Below are positions 7,766-16,334 of a stretch of 64,000 bases of DNA, piece by piece. Source of the stretch: Candidatus Pelagibacter sp. IMCC9063 (GTDB taxonomy: Bacteria; Pseudomonadota; Alphaproteobacteria; Pelagibacterales; Pelagibacteraceae). The notes under the pieces are model-generated. The model saw only the letters and a list, made by a program, of their open reading frames with translations. It was not told where the DNA came from and did not search any database. The position numbers and the translations under genes were made by a program. The DNA is taken from assembly GCF_000195085.1 (NCBI RefSeq), contig NC_015380.1, positions 978,001 through 1,042,000 on the forward strand, given 5' to 3'. Numbering within the stretch: position 1 is the first letter of the stretch; the number at the start of each line of letters is the position of its first letter.

Positions 7766-8117
7766 GAAAAAGTCTGGTGCATTTAAAAATATTAGCGAAT
7801 TAGCCACGGAGATTGGCTTGATGGACAAAAATACTGGCAAGCCGAAAACTCATGTTATCAGATTTTGGGAAAAAAAATTTAAAATCTTAAAACCTAGCCT
7901 CCTACTAAACAAACGAAGATATTACTCAGAAGTCGATATAAAGCTTTTTCGGAGAGTTAAAACACTCTTAAAAGACAAGGGCATGACCATAAAGGGTGCT
8001 ATTATAGCTATGGAAAAAGAGTATTCTGTTGACTATAAAAAAATCAATAATATAAGTTCAGAAAATAATTTATTAAAAATTAATAAAATAATTAAAGAAT
8101 TAAAAGAAATACTGTAA
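7758..8117 (+). CDS. MerR-family transcriptional regulator
   Basis: Predicted DNA-binding regulator of 119 residues. A winged-helix MerR N-terminal domain is visible (NISELATEIGL...HVIRFWEKKF...LNKRRYYSEVDIKLFRRVKTLLKDKGMTIKGAI). The remaining 35 residues have no cysteine pattern or ligand domain. It is the small MerR protein that accompanies ihfA in alphaproteobacteria; its target is not known to me. It overlaps ihfA by 8 bases and abuts rpmG, so all are likely co-transcribed. Confidence 0.88.
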   Translation: MLKKKSGAFKNISELATEIGLMDKNTGKPKTHVIRFWEKKFKILKPSLLLNKRRYYSEVDIKLFRRVKTLLKDKGMTIKGAIIAMEKEYSVDYKKINNISSENNLLKINKIIKELKEIL

Positions 8118-8309
8118 ATGGCAAAAAAATCACACGTTAAGGTAAGATTAGTTCCTGAAGATAAGCCAAATAGTCGTTTTAACTACTATGTAAAAAAGCC
8201 TACGGCCGGTGACAAGGCTAAAGACAAATTAAAAATGAAGAAATATAACCCTGCCACTAGAAAGCACGAGTGGTTTGTTGAAAAAAAACTTCCACCTCAC
8301 AGTAAGTAA
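8118..8309 (+). CDS. rpmG: 50S ribosomal protein L33
   Basis: Small basic protein of the large ribosomal subunit, 63 residues. The family pattern is clear: MAKKSHVKVRLVPED at the start, then YYVKKPTAGDK, MKKYNPATRKHEWFVEKKL. It is a few residues longer than typical alphaproteobacterial L33 (about 55). No zinc-binding cysteines are present (the C-minus form). It begins directly after the merR stop, and its own stop abuts the stop of the chorismate mutase gene on the other strand, so there is no room for an independent terminator. Confidence 0.93.
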   Translation: MAKKSHVKVRLVPEDKPNSRFNYYVKKPTAGDKAKDKLKMKKYNPATRKHEWFVEKKLPPHSK

Positions 8310-8609
8310 TTAGATTTTTTCTCTTTCTAATTTTATAAAAGACCTAATCATAGCCTTCCATAAATTTTCAATAACATAGGGCTCAATATTTAAAGCTTTC
8401 CCTTTTCTTACAAGCTTTTTAAGCATGCTAGCTATTCTTTTTTGGTCAACAATTTCACTTCTCTTTTTGTATTTTGTGATTTTCATGACTTCTTTTCTTC
8501 TAAGACTTAAATATTTTAAGATTTGATCGTCTATTTTATCAATACTATTTCTAATTTTTTTAATATTAAGAAGTTTATTTTTTTGTGACAATTTAGCTTT
8601 TTTAATCAT
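8310..8609 (-). CDS. Chorismate mutase, AroQ type
   Basis: Converts chorismate to prephenate for phenylalanine and tyrosine synthesis. The 99-residue chain has the all-helical AroQ pattern: RNSIDKIDDQILKYLSLRRKEVMKI (a run of conserved Arg, Asp and Arg) then a lysine-rich second helix and a third helix with IENLWKAMIRSFIKLE. No prephenate dehydratase or dehydrogenase domain is attached. It is divergent from ctaA with only 24 bases between the start codons, so both promoters must overlap and at least one mRNA must have a very short leader. The start at 8609 is the first ATG; a later start would cut helix 1. Confidence 0.85.
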   Translation of the reverse strand: MIKKAKLSQKNKLLNIKKIRNSIDKIDDQILKYLSLRRKEVMKITKYKKRSEIVDQKRIASMLKKLVRKGKALNIEPYVIENLWKAMIRSFIKLEREKI

Positions 8610-8633
8610 ATGTATAAAATTATATAAAAGAAC

Positions 8634-9632
8634 ATGGCAAATTTACAACTAAATAAATACTTTAAAATTTGGCATTTGGCATTATTAACGACTCTTATCC
8701 TGCTTGTCAGCATTGGTGGTTTTACGAGATTAACGCATTCAGGTTTATCAATTACAAATTGGGAGGTTTTTACAGGAATACTTCCGCCGCTTAATAAAGA
8801 ATCTTGGATACAATACTTTGGTCTGTACAAGTCTATACCCCAGTACCAAGAACTAAATCTTGGCATGAGCTTGAATGAATTTAAATATATTTTTTGGTGG
8901 GAGTATATTCACAGGCTATTAGCTAGATTTGTTAGCCTTTTATACATCCTGCCATTATTTTATTTTATTTATAATAAATTTATTTATCGCCACAATTATC
9001 CTTATTATTTTTTGATATTTTTTCTTTTTATATTTCAGGGCTTTTTAGGCTGGTACATGGTAAAGAGTGGACTATCAATAAATGTGGATGTTAGTCACTT
9101 TAGATTAGCAGCGCATTTAGTGGGGGCTATTATTATTATAACACTAGTCTATTGGAGTTATTTAAACCACGTAAGGCAAAACTTAAAAATTAATTATATA
9201 CCAAAAAAAAATATAATCTTTTTATTAGTTTTCTTAATTTTTATCCAAATTATTTATGGAGCTTTTACTTCAGGCCTTGATGCAGGGCGAATATACCAAA
9301 CATGGCCACTTATGAATTCTCATTTTCTTCCAGAAGAAGTTTCTTTTATATCATTTTTTTCTACAGAAGCTTTTTATGACCGGGCTCATATCCAACTAAT
9401 TCACAGACTAAATGCTTATTTAATTTTTTTGATTTTTGTAGTTATCTATATCTCTAATTACAAAAATTTAACCACCTATTTAAATCTTCCTTTCTTTCTT
9501 TTAATTTTTCAAATTATATTAGGTATAGGAACTCTAATCACTGGCCTTAATATCTACATGGCTGCTTTACATCAATTAACATCAATATTTCTACTTATGT
9601 CATTTATATTCGTGATATATAGGCTTAAATAG
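8634..9632 (+). CDS. ctaA: Heme A synthase (CtaA/COX15)
   Basis: Inner-membrane enzyme that oxidises heme O to heme A for cytochrome c oxidase. The 332-residue chain has about eight membrane segments with the conserved histidines in the expected context: GGFTRLTHSGLSITNW, WEYIHRLLARF, VSHFRLAAHLVG, IQLIHRLNAYL and AALHQLTSIF. The duplicated four-helix halves are evident. This is the alphaproteobacterial/mitochondrial COX15 form. It implies an aa3-type oxidase elsewhere in the genome. Starts 24 bases from the divergent chorismate mutase gene. Confidence 0.93.
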   Translation: MANLQLNKYFKIWHLALLTTLILLVSIGGFTRLTHSGLSITNWEVFTGILPPLNKESWIQYFGLYKSIPQYQELNLGMSLNEFKYIFWWEYIHRLLARFVSLLYILPLFYFIYNKFIYRHNYPYYFLIFFLFIFQGFLGWYMVKSGLSINVDVSHFRLAAHLVGAIIIITLVYWSYLNHVRQNLKINYIPKKNIIFLLVFLIFIQIIYGAFTSGLDAGRIYQTWPLMNSHFLPEEVSFISFFSTEAFYDRAHIQLIHRLNAYLIFLIFVVIYISNYKNLTTYLNLPFFLLIFQIILGIGTLITGLNIYMAALHQLTSIFLLMSFIFVIYRLK

Positions 9633-9643
9633 CATTTCTAATG

Positions 9644-9672
9644 TTGACATTTAAACTACCAAACAGTAATTA
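9644..9672 (+). promoter_or_regulatory. Promoter of rplM-rpsI with very short leader
   Basis: A perfect -35 TTGACA (9644-9649) is followed after 17 bases by TAATTA (9667-9672), a weak -10. The predicted start site near 9679 is about five bases before the rplM ATG at 9684, and no Shine-Dalgarno-like purine run is seen, so the mRNA may be leaderless. Confidence 0.5.
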
Positions 9673-9683
9673 CACCATCTTTC

Positions 9684-10142
9684 ATGACTGACTTTATTAA
9701 AAAAAGCGAAATTCAAAATAACTGGTATCATATAGATGCTACTAACGCCGTTGTGGGAAGATTGGCAGCTGAAATTTCAAAAATTTTAAGAGGCAAAAAT
9801 AAAGCTACTTTTACTCCTCATATGGATGATGGAGATTTTGTTATTGTAACTAACATTTCTAAAATAAAGTTTACTGGTAATAAATTTGATGACAAAAAGT
9901 ATTATAGACACACTGGTCATCCAGGGGGTATTAAGGAAACTACACCTAAATTGCTGATGCAAAAAAAACCAGAGGAAATTCTAAAACTTGCTGTAAAAAG
10001 AATGTTGCCAGGAGGACCTTTGGCAAAAAAACAATTAACTAAGTTAAAAATTTACAAAGACGAAGGACATCCTCATTCAGCTCAAAAAATAAAAGAGATT
10101 AATTTTTCATCTTTAAATAAAAAGAATACTAGAACAAACTAA
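9684..10142 (+). CDS. rplM: 50S ribosomal protein L13
   Basis: Early-assembling protein of the large ribosomal subunit, 152 residues. Family landmarks are [22 protein letters not shown] (start), [28 protein letters not shown] and [21 protein letters not shown], then HPHSAQ. It is followed by rpsI after 2 bases, the standard L13-S9 operon. Confidence 0.97.
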   Translation: MTDFIKKSEIQNNWYHIDATNAVVGRLAAEISKILRGKNKATFTPHMDDGDFVIVTNISKIKFTGNKFDDKKYYRHTGHPGGIKETTPKLLMQKKPEEILKLAVKRMLPGGPLAKKQLTKLKIYKDEGHPHSAQKIKEINFSSLNKKNTRTN

Positions 10143-10144
10143 TT

Positions 10145-10555
10145 ATGAGCTTAGACATAAAAATTACCAAAGAAGCTAATTACGCTACAGGAAAACGAAA
10201 AGATGCTGTAGCAAGAGTTTGGCTTCTAGCTGGATCAGGAAAAATTTCTGTTAATGGCAGATTATACACCGAATATTTTAAAAGACCTGTTCATCAGCTT
10301 TTAGTTGAAAAGCCTTTGAAGATTACAGAAAAAACCAATCTTGTTGATATTGTTTGTACTGTTAAGGGTGGTGGAATGTCAGGCCAAGCAGGTGCTGTTA
10401 CTCATGGGATATCCAAAGCCTTAGTAGTCTCTGACGAGACAATTAGAAAAATTGTAAAGAAAGACAAGTTACTAACGAGAGATTCTAGATCAGTTGAAAG
10501 AAAGAAATATGGTCAGAAAAAAGCTAGAGCTCGTTTCCAATTCTCTAAAAGATAA
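10145..10555 (+). CDS. rpsI: 30S ribosomal protein S9
   Basis: Small-subunit protein whose C-terminal tail contacts P-site tRNA. 136 residues: [15 protein letters not shown] at the start, [19 protein letters not shown] in the middle and the signature [18 protein letters not shown] at the end, with the usual terminal KR. Translationally linked to rplM (2-base gap). A 66-base spacer separates it from argC. Confidence 0.97.
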   Translation: MSLDIKITKEANYATGKRKDAVARVWLLAGSGKISVNGRLYTEYFKRPVHQLLVEKPLKITEKTNLVDIVCTVKGGGMSGQAGAVTHGISKALVVSDETIRKIVKKDKLLTRDSRSVERKKYGQKKARARFQFSKR

Positions 10556-10621
10556 TCATATTTCAAGCTTTTTAGTTTTGCTTTTGTTTTATGGCAAATA
10601 TAAGTAATATTTTTATATTCT

Positions 10622-11647
10622 ATGAAAAAAATTAAAGTTGCTATCGCCGGTGCCACAGGTTTTGTTGGTTTGGAGCTATTAAAAATTTTAACCAAACATC
10701 CAAATGTGGATATTTTATATTTATATTCTCAATCAAAATTAAAAAAATCAATTAATTTTTATTCCAAAAACTTTAAATTTAAAAAAAAACTACCCAATGT
10801 TTCAATAATGAAAAATCACGAGCTCAAAAATATCGATGTTATATTTACAGCGCTACCACATGGAGAAGCTCATTTGATTTCTAAAAAAATTAGAAGCAAT
10901 TCTGTTTTGATTGATCTGTCTGCAGATTTTAGAATTGATAATAAATCTATTTTTGAGAAGTGGTATAAACTTCCGCATCAAGCTACGAAAGAACAAAAAA
11001 AATCCATATATGGACTAAGTGAGATTAATAGAAACTTGATTAAAAAAAGTAATTTTATTGCTTGTCCTGGATGCTACCCAACATCTATATTGTTACCCTT
11101 GTTACCTTTGGTTAAAAATAAGTTAATTAATACTAATAGCATTAAGGCTGACAGTAAGTCAGGCTATTCAGGAGCAGGGAAAAAAACTACTGACAAAAAA
11201 CTCTATCCAAATATAAATGAAAATATTTCTATTTACGGAGTAGGACAGCACAGACATATGCCAGAAATCGATCAAGAATTATCAAAGTCTTCTAAGAAAA
11301 AAATTAAAATTTCCTTTACACCGCATTTAATACCTACCTTTAGAGGAATTTTATCAACCATTTATCTAGATCTTCCTAAGGGTATTAAAATTAAAAAAGT
11401 GAAAGATTGCTTGTTAAATTTTTATAAAAAAGAAAAATTTGTAAATATTGTAAATTCAAAAGAGATGATTAATACTAATAGAGTGTTAAATACTAATAAT
11501 TGCAATATATCAGTTTATCAAACTAGATTTGATAACCAAATTATTATTGCTAGTTCTTTAGATAATTTGATTAAAGGTGCCGCAGGCCAGGCTGTGCAAA
11601 ATTTTAATATTAGATTTGGTTTCAAAGAAACATTATCTTTAGTTTAA
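10622..11647 (+). CDS. argC: N-acetyl-gamma-glutamyl-phosphate reductase
   Basis: Third step of arginine synthesis: NADPH-dependent reduction of N-acetylglutamyl phosphate to the semialdehyde. The Rossmann start VAIAGATGFVGLELLKIL, the catalytic cysteine in CPGCYPTS (Cys151), YGLSEINR and GVGQHRHMPEI with the active-site histidine are visible. 341 residues is the length of the long (type 1) form. It is followed by hom after 3 bases; the pairing joins two semialdehyde-type dehydrogenase pathways rather than an arg operon. Confidence 0.95.
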   Translation: MKKIKVAIAGATGFVGLELLKILTKHPNVDILYLYSQSKLKKSINFYSKNFKFKKKLPNVSIMKNHELKNIDVIFTALPHGEAHLISKKIRSNSVLIDLSADFRIDNKSIFEKWYKLPHQATKEQKKSIYGLSEINRNLIKKSNFIACPGCYPTSILLPLLPLVKNKLINTNSIKADSKSGYSGAGKKTTDKKLYPNINENISIYGVGQHRHMPEIDQELSKSSKKKIKISFTPHLIPTFRGILSTIYLDLPKGIKIKKVKDCLLNFYKKEKFVNIVNSKEMINTNRVLNTNNCNISVYQTRFDNQIIIASSLDNLIKGAAGQAVQNFNIRFGFKETLSLV

Positions 11648-11650
11648 AAC

Positions 11651-12946
11651 ATGAAAACATTTAATATAGCAATCGCAGGATTAGGAAACATTGGCTTAGA
11701 AGTTTACAAAAATCTTACTAAAAATAAAAAGAATATTTTAGAAAAAACTGGATTTAAAATAAATATTTCTCATATTTCTGTCAAAAACCCTAGGAAGAAG
11801 AGGGGCATTTCTTTGCCAAAAAAACTATTTGTCACAAGCCCTTTGGATCTCGTTAAATTGGAGAATGTTGATATCATTGTAGAGTTGATTGGTGGAAGCG
11901 ACGGAATGGCAAAAAAATTAGTCTTTGCTGCACTTAAAAATGGAAAGCACGTGGTCACTGCTAATAAGGCACTAATAGCTAAACACGGAGATGAACTTTC
12001 AATACTAGCTGAAAAAAATTCTGTAAACCTTTTGTTTGAAGCTTCAGTAGCTGGAGGCATACCTATTATTAAGTCTATAAAACAAGGACTCATAGCTAAC
12101 AAAATTAACCATGTTTATGGAATTCTTAACGGAACAACCAACTTTATTTTAACTGAGATGGAAAAAAAACAATCTAGTTTTAAAGAAATTTTAAAAGTAG
12201 CTCAGTCAAAAGGATATGCAGAAAGCAACCCGCATTCAGATATAAGCGGTGCGGATGTTGCTTCTAAAATTTCTATTTTAAGTTCTATTTGCTTTGGAAG
12301 TAAAATTGTTAATAGCAATTTCCTAGTAGAAGGTATTAGTCATATTGATCTTTTAGATATTCTGTACGCAAAAAAATTAGGTTTTAAAATTAAATTATTA
12401 GCGATCGCAGAGATGGTCAATAATAAAATTAAACAACGAGTTCATCCCTCGTTAATTCCATCAACACTAGACATATCAAATATTGATGGCGTGACTAATG
12501 CAGTGGTTGTGGACGGAGTGCCTATTGGAAGGACAATATATGAAGGAGCTGGAGCTGGTAAAGGACCTACCTCATCTGCAATTATTTCTGACATCACATC
12601 TGTAATGGTCGGAAATGATGATTTTTCTTTTGGACTTTCGCCCAGCGCAAAGAAGACATTTAAATTATTCAATTTTAACGATCATAAAAGTAAATATTAT
12701 TTTAGATTTTTAGCTCATGACAAGCCAGGCGTGCTTTCGGTAATAACTTCTTTACTAGCTAAAAATAAGATTTCAATACAGAATTTAATTCAAGATCCTG
12801 ATCAGGGTAATCTATCAAGCATCATGATTATTACTCACCTATCTAAAGAAAAAGATATACAAGTTATTTTAAAAAAACTTCGTAACAAAAAAAATATTTT
12901 TAAAAAGATTGTAATGATTAGAGTCAGGGATGAAAATAAATTGTAA
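11651..12946 (+). CDS. hom: Homoserine dehydrogenase
   Basis: Reduces aspartate semialdehyde to homoserine on the way to threonine, methionine and isoleucine. Domains: N-terminal NAD(P)-binding fold (IAGLGNIGLEVYKNL), VTANKALIAKHG, the catalytic domain with GILNGTTNFILTEM and YAESNPHSDISGADVASK (conserved Lys/Asp), and a C-terminal ACT domain from about residue 350 (RFLAHDKPGVLSVITSLLAK) that normally senses threonine. 431 residues; no fused aspartate kinase. Its TAA overlaps the ATG of glpX by one base. Confidence 0.96.
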   Translation: MKTFNIAIAGLGNIGLEVYKNLTKNKKNILEKTGFKINISHISVKNPRKKRGISLPKKLFVTSPLDLVKLENVDIIVELIGGSDGMAKKLVFAALKNGKHVVTANKALIAKHGDELSILAEKNSVNLLFEASVAGGIPIIKSIKQGLIANKINHVYGILNGTTNFILTEMEKKQSSFKEILKVAQSKGYAESNPHSDISGADVASKISILSSICFGSKIVNSNFLVEGISHIDLLDILYAKKLGFKIKLLAIAEMVNNKIKQRVHPSLIPSTLDISNIDGVTNAVVVDGVPIGRTIYEGAGAGKGPTSSAIISDITSVMVGNDDFSFGLSPSAKKTFKLFNFNDHKSKYYFRFLAHDKPGVLSVITSLLAKNKISIQNLIQDPDQGNLSSIMIITHLSKEKDIQVILKKLRNKKNIFKKIVMIRVRDENKL

Positions 12947-13887
12947 TGTTAGATCATAAATTGTTAGAGCAATTCACCAAAGTCGCAGCTCAAGCTGCTT
13001 ACTCTTCTTCATTGTTAAAAGGGAAGGGTGATAAGATAGCTGCAGATCAGGCAGCAGTAGATTCTATGAGAAGCTATTTAAACAAAATAGACATGAATGG
13101 AAAAATAGTTATAGGTGAGGGTGAGATGGATGAGGCACCTATGCTTTTTATAGGTGAAAAATTAGGCACAGGTAACGGAGAACCATTGGACATTGCCGTT
13201 GATCCTTTAGATGGAACTACCCTTACAGCCAAAAATCTTCCCGATGCGATTTCGGTGATAGCAGTTGCTGAAAAAGGAAATTTACTGCAAGCACCTGATA
13301 CATACATGGAGAAAATAGCTATTGGACCTGATTACCCAGAAAATATTATTGATCTAGACAACTCTATAGAAACTAACCTTAACAACATGGCTGAATTTAA
13401 ATCTATCAAACCTTCAGATTTGACCGTTTGCTTATTAGAAAGAGACAGGCATAAAAAAATTGTAGAATCTATTACGAAAATGTCAGCTAAAATTAAATTT
13501 ATTTCAGACGGAGATGTTTTGGGAGCAATATATACTTGTATAAAAGATTTTAATGTAGATCTATATGTCGGAATAGGTGGGGCACCCGAAGGAGTTTTGG
13601 CTGCTGCAGCTATTAAATGTTTTGGCGGTCAATTTCAAGGAAGGCTTTCAATAACTGACAATGAAGAAAAATTACGAGCTACAAAGTTAGGAATAACAGA
13701 TCTTAAGAAAAAATATTATTTGAATGATATTGTACGTGGAGATGTTATCTTTTGTGCTGGCGGCGTAACTGATGGCGAACTTTTAAAAGGAATTAGGATT
13801 GAAAAAAATAATTTTTTAGCAGATTTGCTTGTTCTTCATTCGGATAAAAAAATTATTAAAGTTTATACTGAAAAATTTGAAATATGA
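12946..13887 (+). CDS. glpX: Fructose-1,6-bisphosphatase, class II
   Basis: Hydrolyses fructose 1,6-bisphosphate to fructose 6-phosphate in gluconeogenesis. 313 residues with the metal-binding motifs GEGEMDEAPMLFIGEKLG and AVDPLDGTTLTAKN, then VGIGGAPEGVLAAAA and the C-terminal GGVTDGELLKGI. This is the GlpX form, not the FbpA form. It starts at the last base of the hom stop and shares ATGA with recJ, so hom-glpX-recJ are tightly coupled. Confidence 0.95.
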   Translation: MLDHKLLEQFTKVAAQAAYSSSLLKGKGDKIAADQAAVDSMRSYLNKIDMNGKIVIGEGEMDEAPMLFIGEKLGTGNGEPLDIAVDPLDGTTLTAKNLPDAISVIAVAEKGNLLQAPDTYMEKIAIGPDYPENIIDLDNSIETNLNNMAEFKSIKPSDLTVCLLERDRHKKIVESITKMSAKIKFISDGDVLGAIYTCIKDFNVDLYVGIGGAPEGVLAAAAIKCFGGQFQGRLSITDNEEKLRATKLGITDLKKKYYLNDIVRGDVIFCAGGVTDGELLKGIRIEKNNFLADLLVLHSDKKIIKVYTEKFEI

Positions 13888-15638
13888 TCAAGAATTCCGT
13901 TTCTGACCGGAATTGGATTTTAAGTAAATTTGACGAAAACAAAGTAAAAAAAGCCACTCAAGAACTGGGTGTTAGTGAAGTCCTTTGTAGACTTTTAGCG
14001 ATTAGAAATGTGGAGGCAGATCAGTCTCTCGATTTTTTAAATCCCAAAATTAAAAATTCCATGCCTAACCCTTTTTTATTAAAATCTATGGATGAGGCTG
14101 TTAAGTTGATAATTAAGCACATTAAAGAAGAAAGTCACATCTGCATTTATGGTGATTACGATGTTGATGGAGCATCATCAACTTCAATTTTAGCAAGATT
14201 TTTAAGAAATTTTACTAATAATTTTTTTATTTTCATACCGGATAGAATACAGGATGGTTATGGACCCAATTTAAAAATTTTTGAAGATATTGCGTCCAAA
14301 GGAGTTAAGTTAATTATTACTGTTGATTGTGGGACTACGTCTTTTGAGCCTATTGAGTATGCTAAATCAAAAAATATTGACGTAGTTGTAATAGACCATC
14401 ACCAATCAACAGAAACTTTGCCCATAGCAAATGCCATTGTAAATCCTAATAGATTTGATGAAACGTCAAACTTAACCTACTTGTGCGCTGCTGGTGTAGC
14501 ATTTTTGGTCTTGTCTGGGATTGTCACTAGACTTAGAGAGGAAGATTTCTTTAAAAAGAAAAATATTCAGGAGCCTAACCTTCTTAACTATTTAGACTTA
14601 GTCGCACTGGGAACTGTTTGTGATGTAGTTCCTCTCCAAGGATTAAATAGAGCGTTTGTTTTTCAAGGATTAAAAGTTTTGCAAAAAAGAAACAATTTAG
14701 GAATTAAGACTTTATCTGATGTTGCAAATATCAATTCCAAAATATCAACTTATCATCTTGGATATATAATTGGTCCTAAAATCAATGCTGGTGGAAGAAT
14801 AGGTAAGGCAGATCATGGAGCCAACCTTTTATTAACAGAGGATCCTGAAATTGCATTTAAAATCTCTAAAGAATTGAACCAACTCAATGAAAAAAGAAAG
14901 AATATTGAGGGTATTATCTTAGAAGAAGCTATAAATATAGCAAAGCACAAAGACAATAATCCCGTATTAGTAGTTAGTTCAAATACCTGGCACGAAGGTA
15001 TTATCGGAATCATTGCGAGCAGATTAAAAGATCATTTTAACAAACCTACATTTGTTATTAACTTTGAAGGTGATTATGGAAAAGGATCAGCGCGATCTTT
15101 GCCAGGCTTCGACATTGGTAGTGCTGTGGTTAAAGCAAAACAGTCCGAAATTATAACCAAAGGAGGAGGGCACAAAATGGCTGCCGGTTTTTCTATTAAT
15201 CAAGATAAAGCTGATGAATTTGAGATTTTTTTAATTGACCTTTTTAACAAAAGTGGCTGCCAATCATCTAAAGAAAAAGACCTTTATATAGATAGCGTAT
15301 TAGCCTCAAGCGCTGTAAATGAAAAATTTTTTAATGAAATAGACAAGTTAGCACCTTTCGGATCTGCCAATCGTGAACCCAGGTTTGTTATTGAAAATGT
15401 ATCTATTACCAAATCATTAATATTAAAAGAATCACACATAAAAGCTTTTTGCAAAACATCCAACAATTCCAAAATTAATCTTATTTCCTTCAATAGCGTC
15501 AATACACCCATAGGATCTTATCTATTGAATGCAAAAAACAAAAAATACGATATTGCTGGAAGATTATCTTTAAATGAGTGGAATGGAAAAAGAGAAGTTC
15601 AATTTCTTCTTGATGATTTAGCTATATCTACCGACTGA
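13884..15638 (+). CDS. recJ: Single-stranded-DNA-specific exonuclease RecJ
   Basis: 5'-to-3' single-strand exonuclease acting in recombination and mismatch/base excision repair. DHH phosphoesterase motifs: HICIYGDYDVDGASSTS, IITVDCGTTS, VVIDHHQS, and the DHHA1 domain with TKGGGHKMAAGFSI. A C-terminal OB-like domain occupies about residues 460-580. 584 residues is normal. The gene is last in argC-hom-glpX-recJ; 55 bases later comes tRNA-Glu on the same strand. Confidence 0.96.
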   Translation: MIKNSVSDRNWILSKFDENKVKKATQELGVSEVLCRLLAIRNVEADQSLDFLNPKIKNSMPNPFLLKSMDEAVKLIIKHIKEESHICIYGDYDVDGASSTSILARFLRNFTNNFFIFIPDRIQDGYGPNLKIFEDIASKGVKLIITVDCGTTSFEPIEYAKSKNIDVVVIDHHQSTETLPIANAIVNPNRFDETSNLTYLCAAGVAFLVLSGIVTRLREEDFFKKKNIQEPNLLNYLDLVALGTVCDVVPLQGLNRAFVFQGLKVLQKRNNLGIKTLSDVANINSKISTYHLGYIIGPKINAGGRIGKADHGANLLLTEDPEIAFKISKELNQLNEKRKNIEGIILEEAINIAKHKDNNPVLVVSSNTWHEGIIGIIASRLKDHFNKPTFVINFEGDYGKGSARSLPGFDIGSAVVKAKQSEIITKGGGHKMAAGFSINQDKADEFEIFLIDLFNKSGCQSSKEKDLYIDSVLASSAVNEKFFNEIDKLAPFGSANREPRFVIENVSITKSLILKESHIKAFCKTSNNSKINLISFNSVNTPIGSYLLNAKNKKYDIAGRLSLNEWNGKREVQFLLDDLAISTD

Positions 15639-15693
15639 TGCATTTTTTTGATTGATTAATTGTTAGATTATCAATAAAAACCTTTTGAATGAT

Positions 15694-15768
15694 GGTCCCT
15701 TCGTCTATCGGTTAGGACAGCTGGTTTTCATCCTGCAAAGAGGGGTTCGATTCCCCTAGGGACCGCCA
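15694..15768 (+). tRNA. tRNA-Glu(TTC)
   Basis: Acceptor GGTCCCT pairs with AGGGACC, followed by G and encoded CCA. The anticodon loop TTTTCAT gives TTC. The anticodon stem GCTGG/CCTGC contains a T-T mismatch at the middle pair (29-41), which is unusual. T arm GGGG-TTCGATT-CCCC is intact. Confidence 0.95.
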
Positions 15769-15779
15769 AATAGTTTGAT

Positions 15780-16334
15780 TTATAAAACTTTATTTAATTT
15801 CTTAATTATTTTTGAACTTTTGGGCTTTGTAAGTGAACTGTACACTTCTTCTACGTGACCATCTTTGTTAATCAATACTTTGTAAAAATTCCATTTAGGT
15901 ACTCCAGATTTTCCATAATTATCTTTTACCCACTTGTAAAATGGATGTTGGTTTTTACCAATAACAGAAGTTTTTCCCATAATTGGAAATGTAATTCCAA
16001 AATTACTTTCACAAAAATTTTTTATTTCTTTATTACTTCCAGGCTCTTGATTTCCAAAATCATTTGATGGTATTCCTATCAAAACTAATCCTTTATCTTT
16101 ATATTCTTCATGGAGTTTTTGAAGATCTTCATATTGTTTTGTAAAACCACATTGGCTAGCTACATTGACAACCATCAAAACCTTTCCTTTGTGCTGACTT
16201 AGAAGATATTTTTTTTCTTGAATGTCGTTAAAAGAAAAATTGTAAACGGTTTGATCAGATTTTGAAGAAACTTTTGAACTAAAAAAAGATAACATAATTA
16301 TTGATACAATAAGTGTTTTTTTAATACTTGGCAT
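15780..16334 (-). CDS. Glutathione peroxidase family protein, exported
   Basis: Thiol peroxidase reducing hydrogen or lipid peroxides. The peroxidatic cysteine is Cys62 in NVASQCGFTKQY, with the supporting Gln and Trp in SNDFGNQEPG and VPKWNFYKVLI. It is the cysteine, not the selenocysteine, form. Residues 1 to about 25 form a signal peptide, so the enzyme likely works in the periplasm and may use thioredoxin-like donors. 184 residues. Its start lies 14 bases inside the end of nhaA, so the two are probably co-transcribed. Electron donor is not visible from sequence. Confidence 0.92.
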   Translation of the reverse strand: MPSIKKTLIVSIIMLSFFSSKVSSKSDQTVYNFSFNDIQEKKYLLSQHKGKVLMVVNVASQCGFTKQYEDLQKLHEEYKDKGLVLIGIPSNDFGNQEPGSNKEIKNFCESNFGITFPIMGKTSVIGKNQHPFYKWVKDNYGKSGVPKWNFYKVLINKDGHVEEVYSSLTKPKSSKIIKKLNKVL

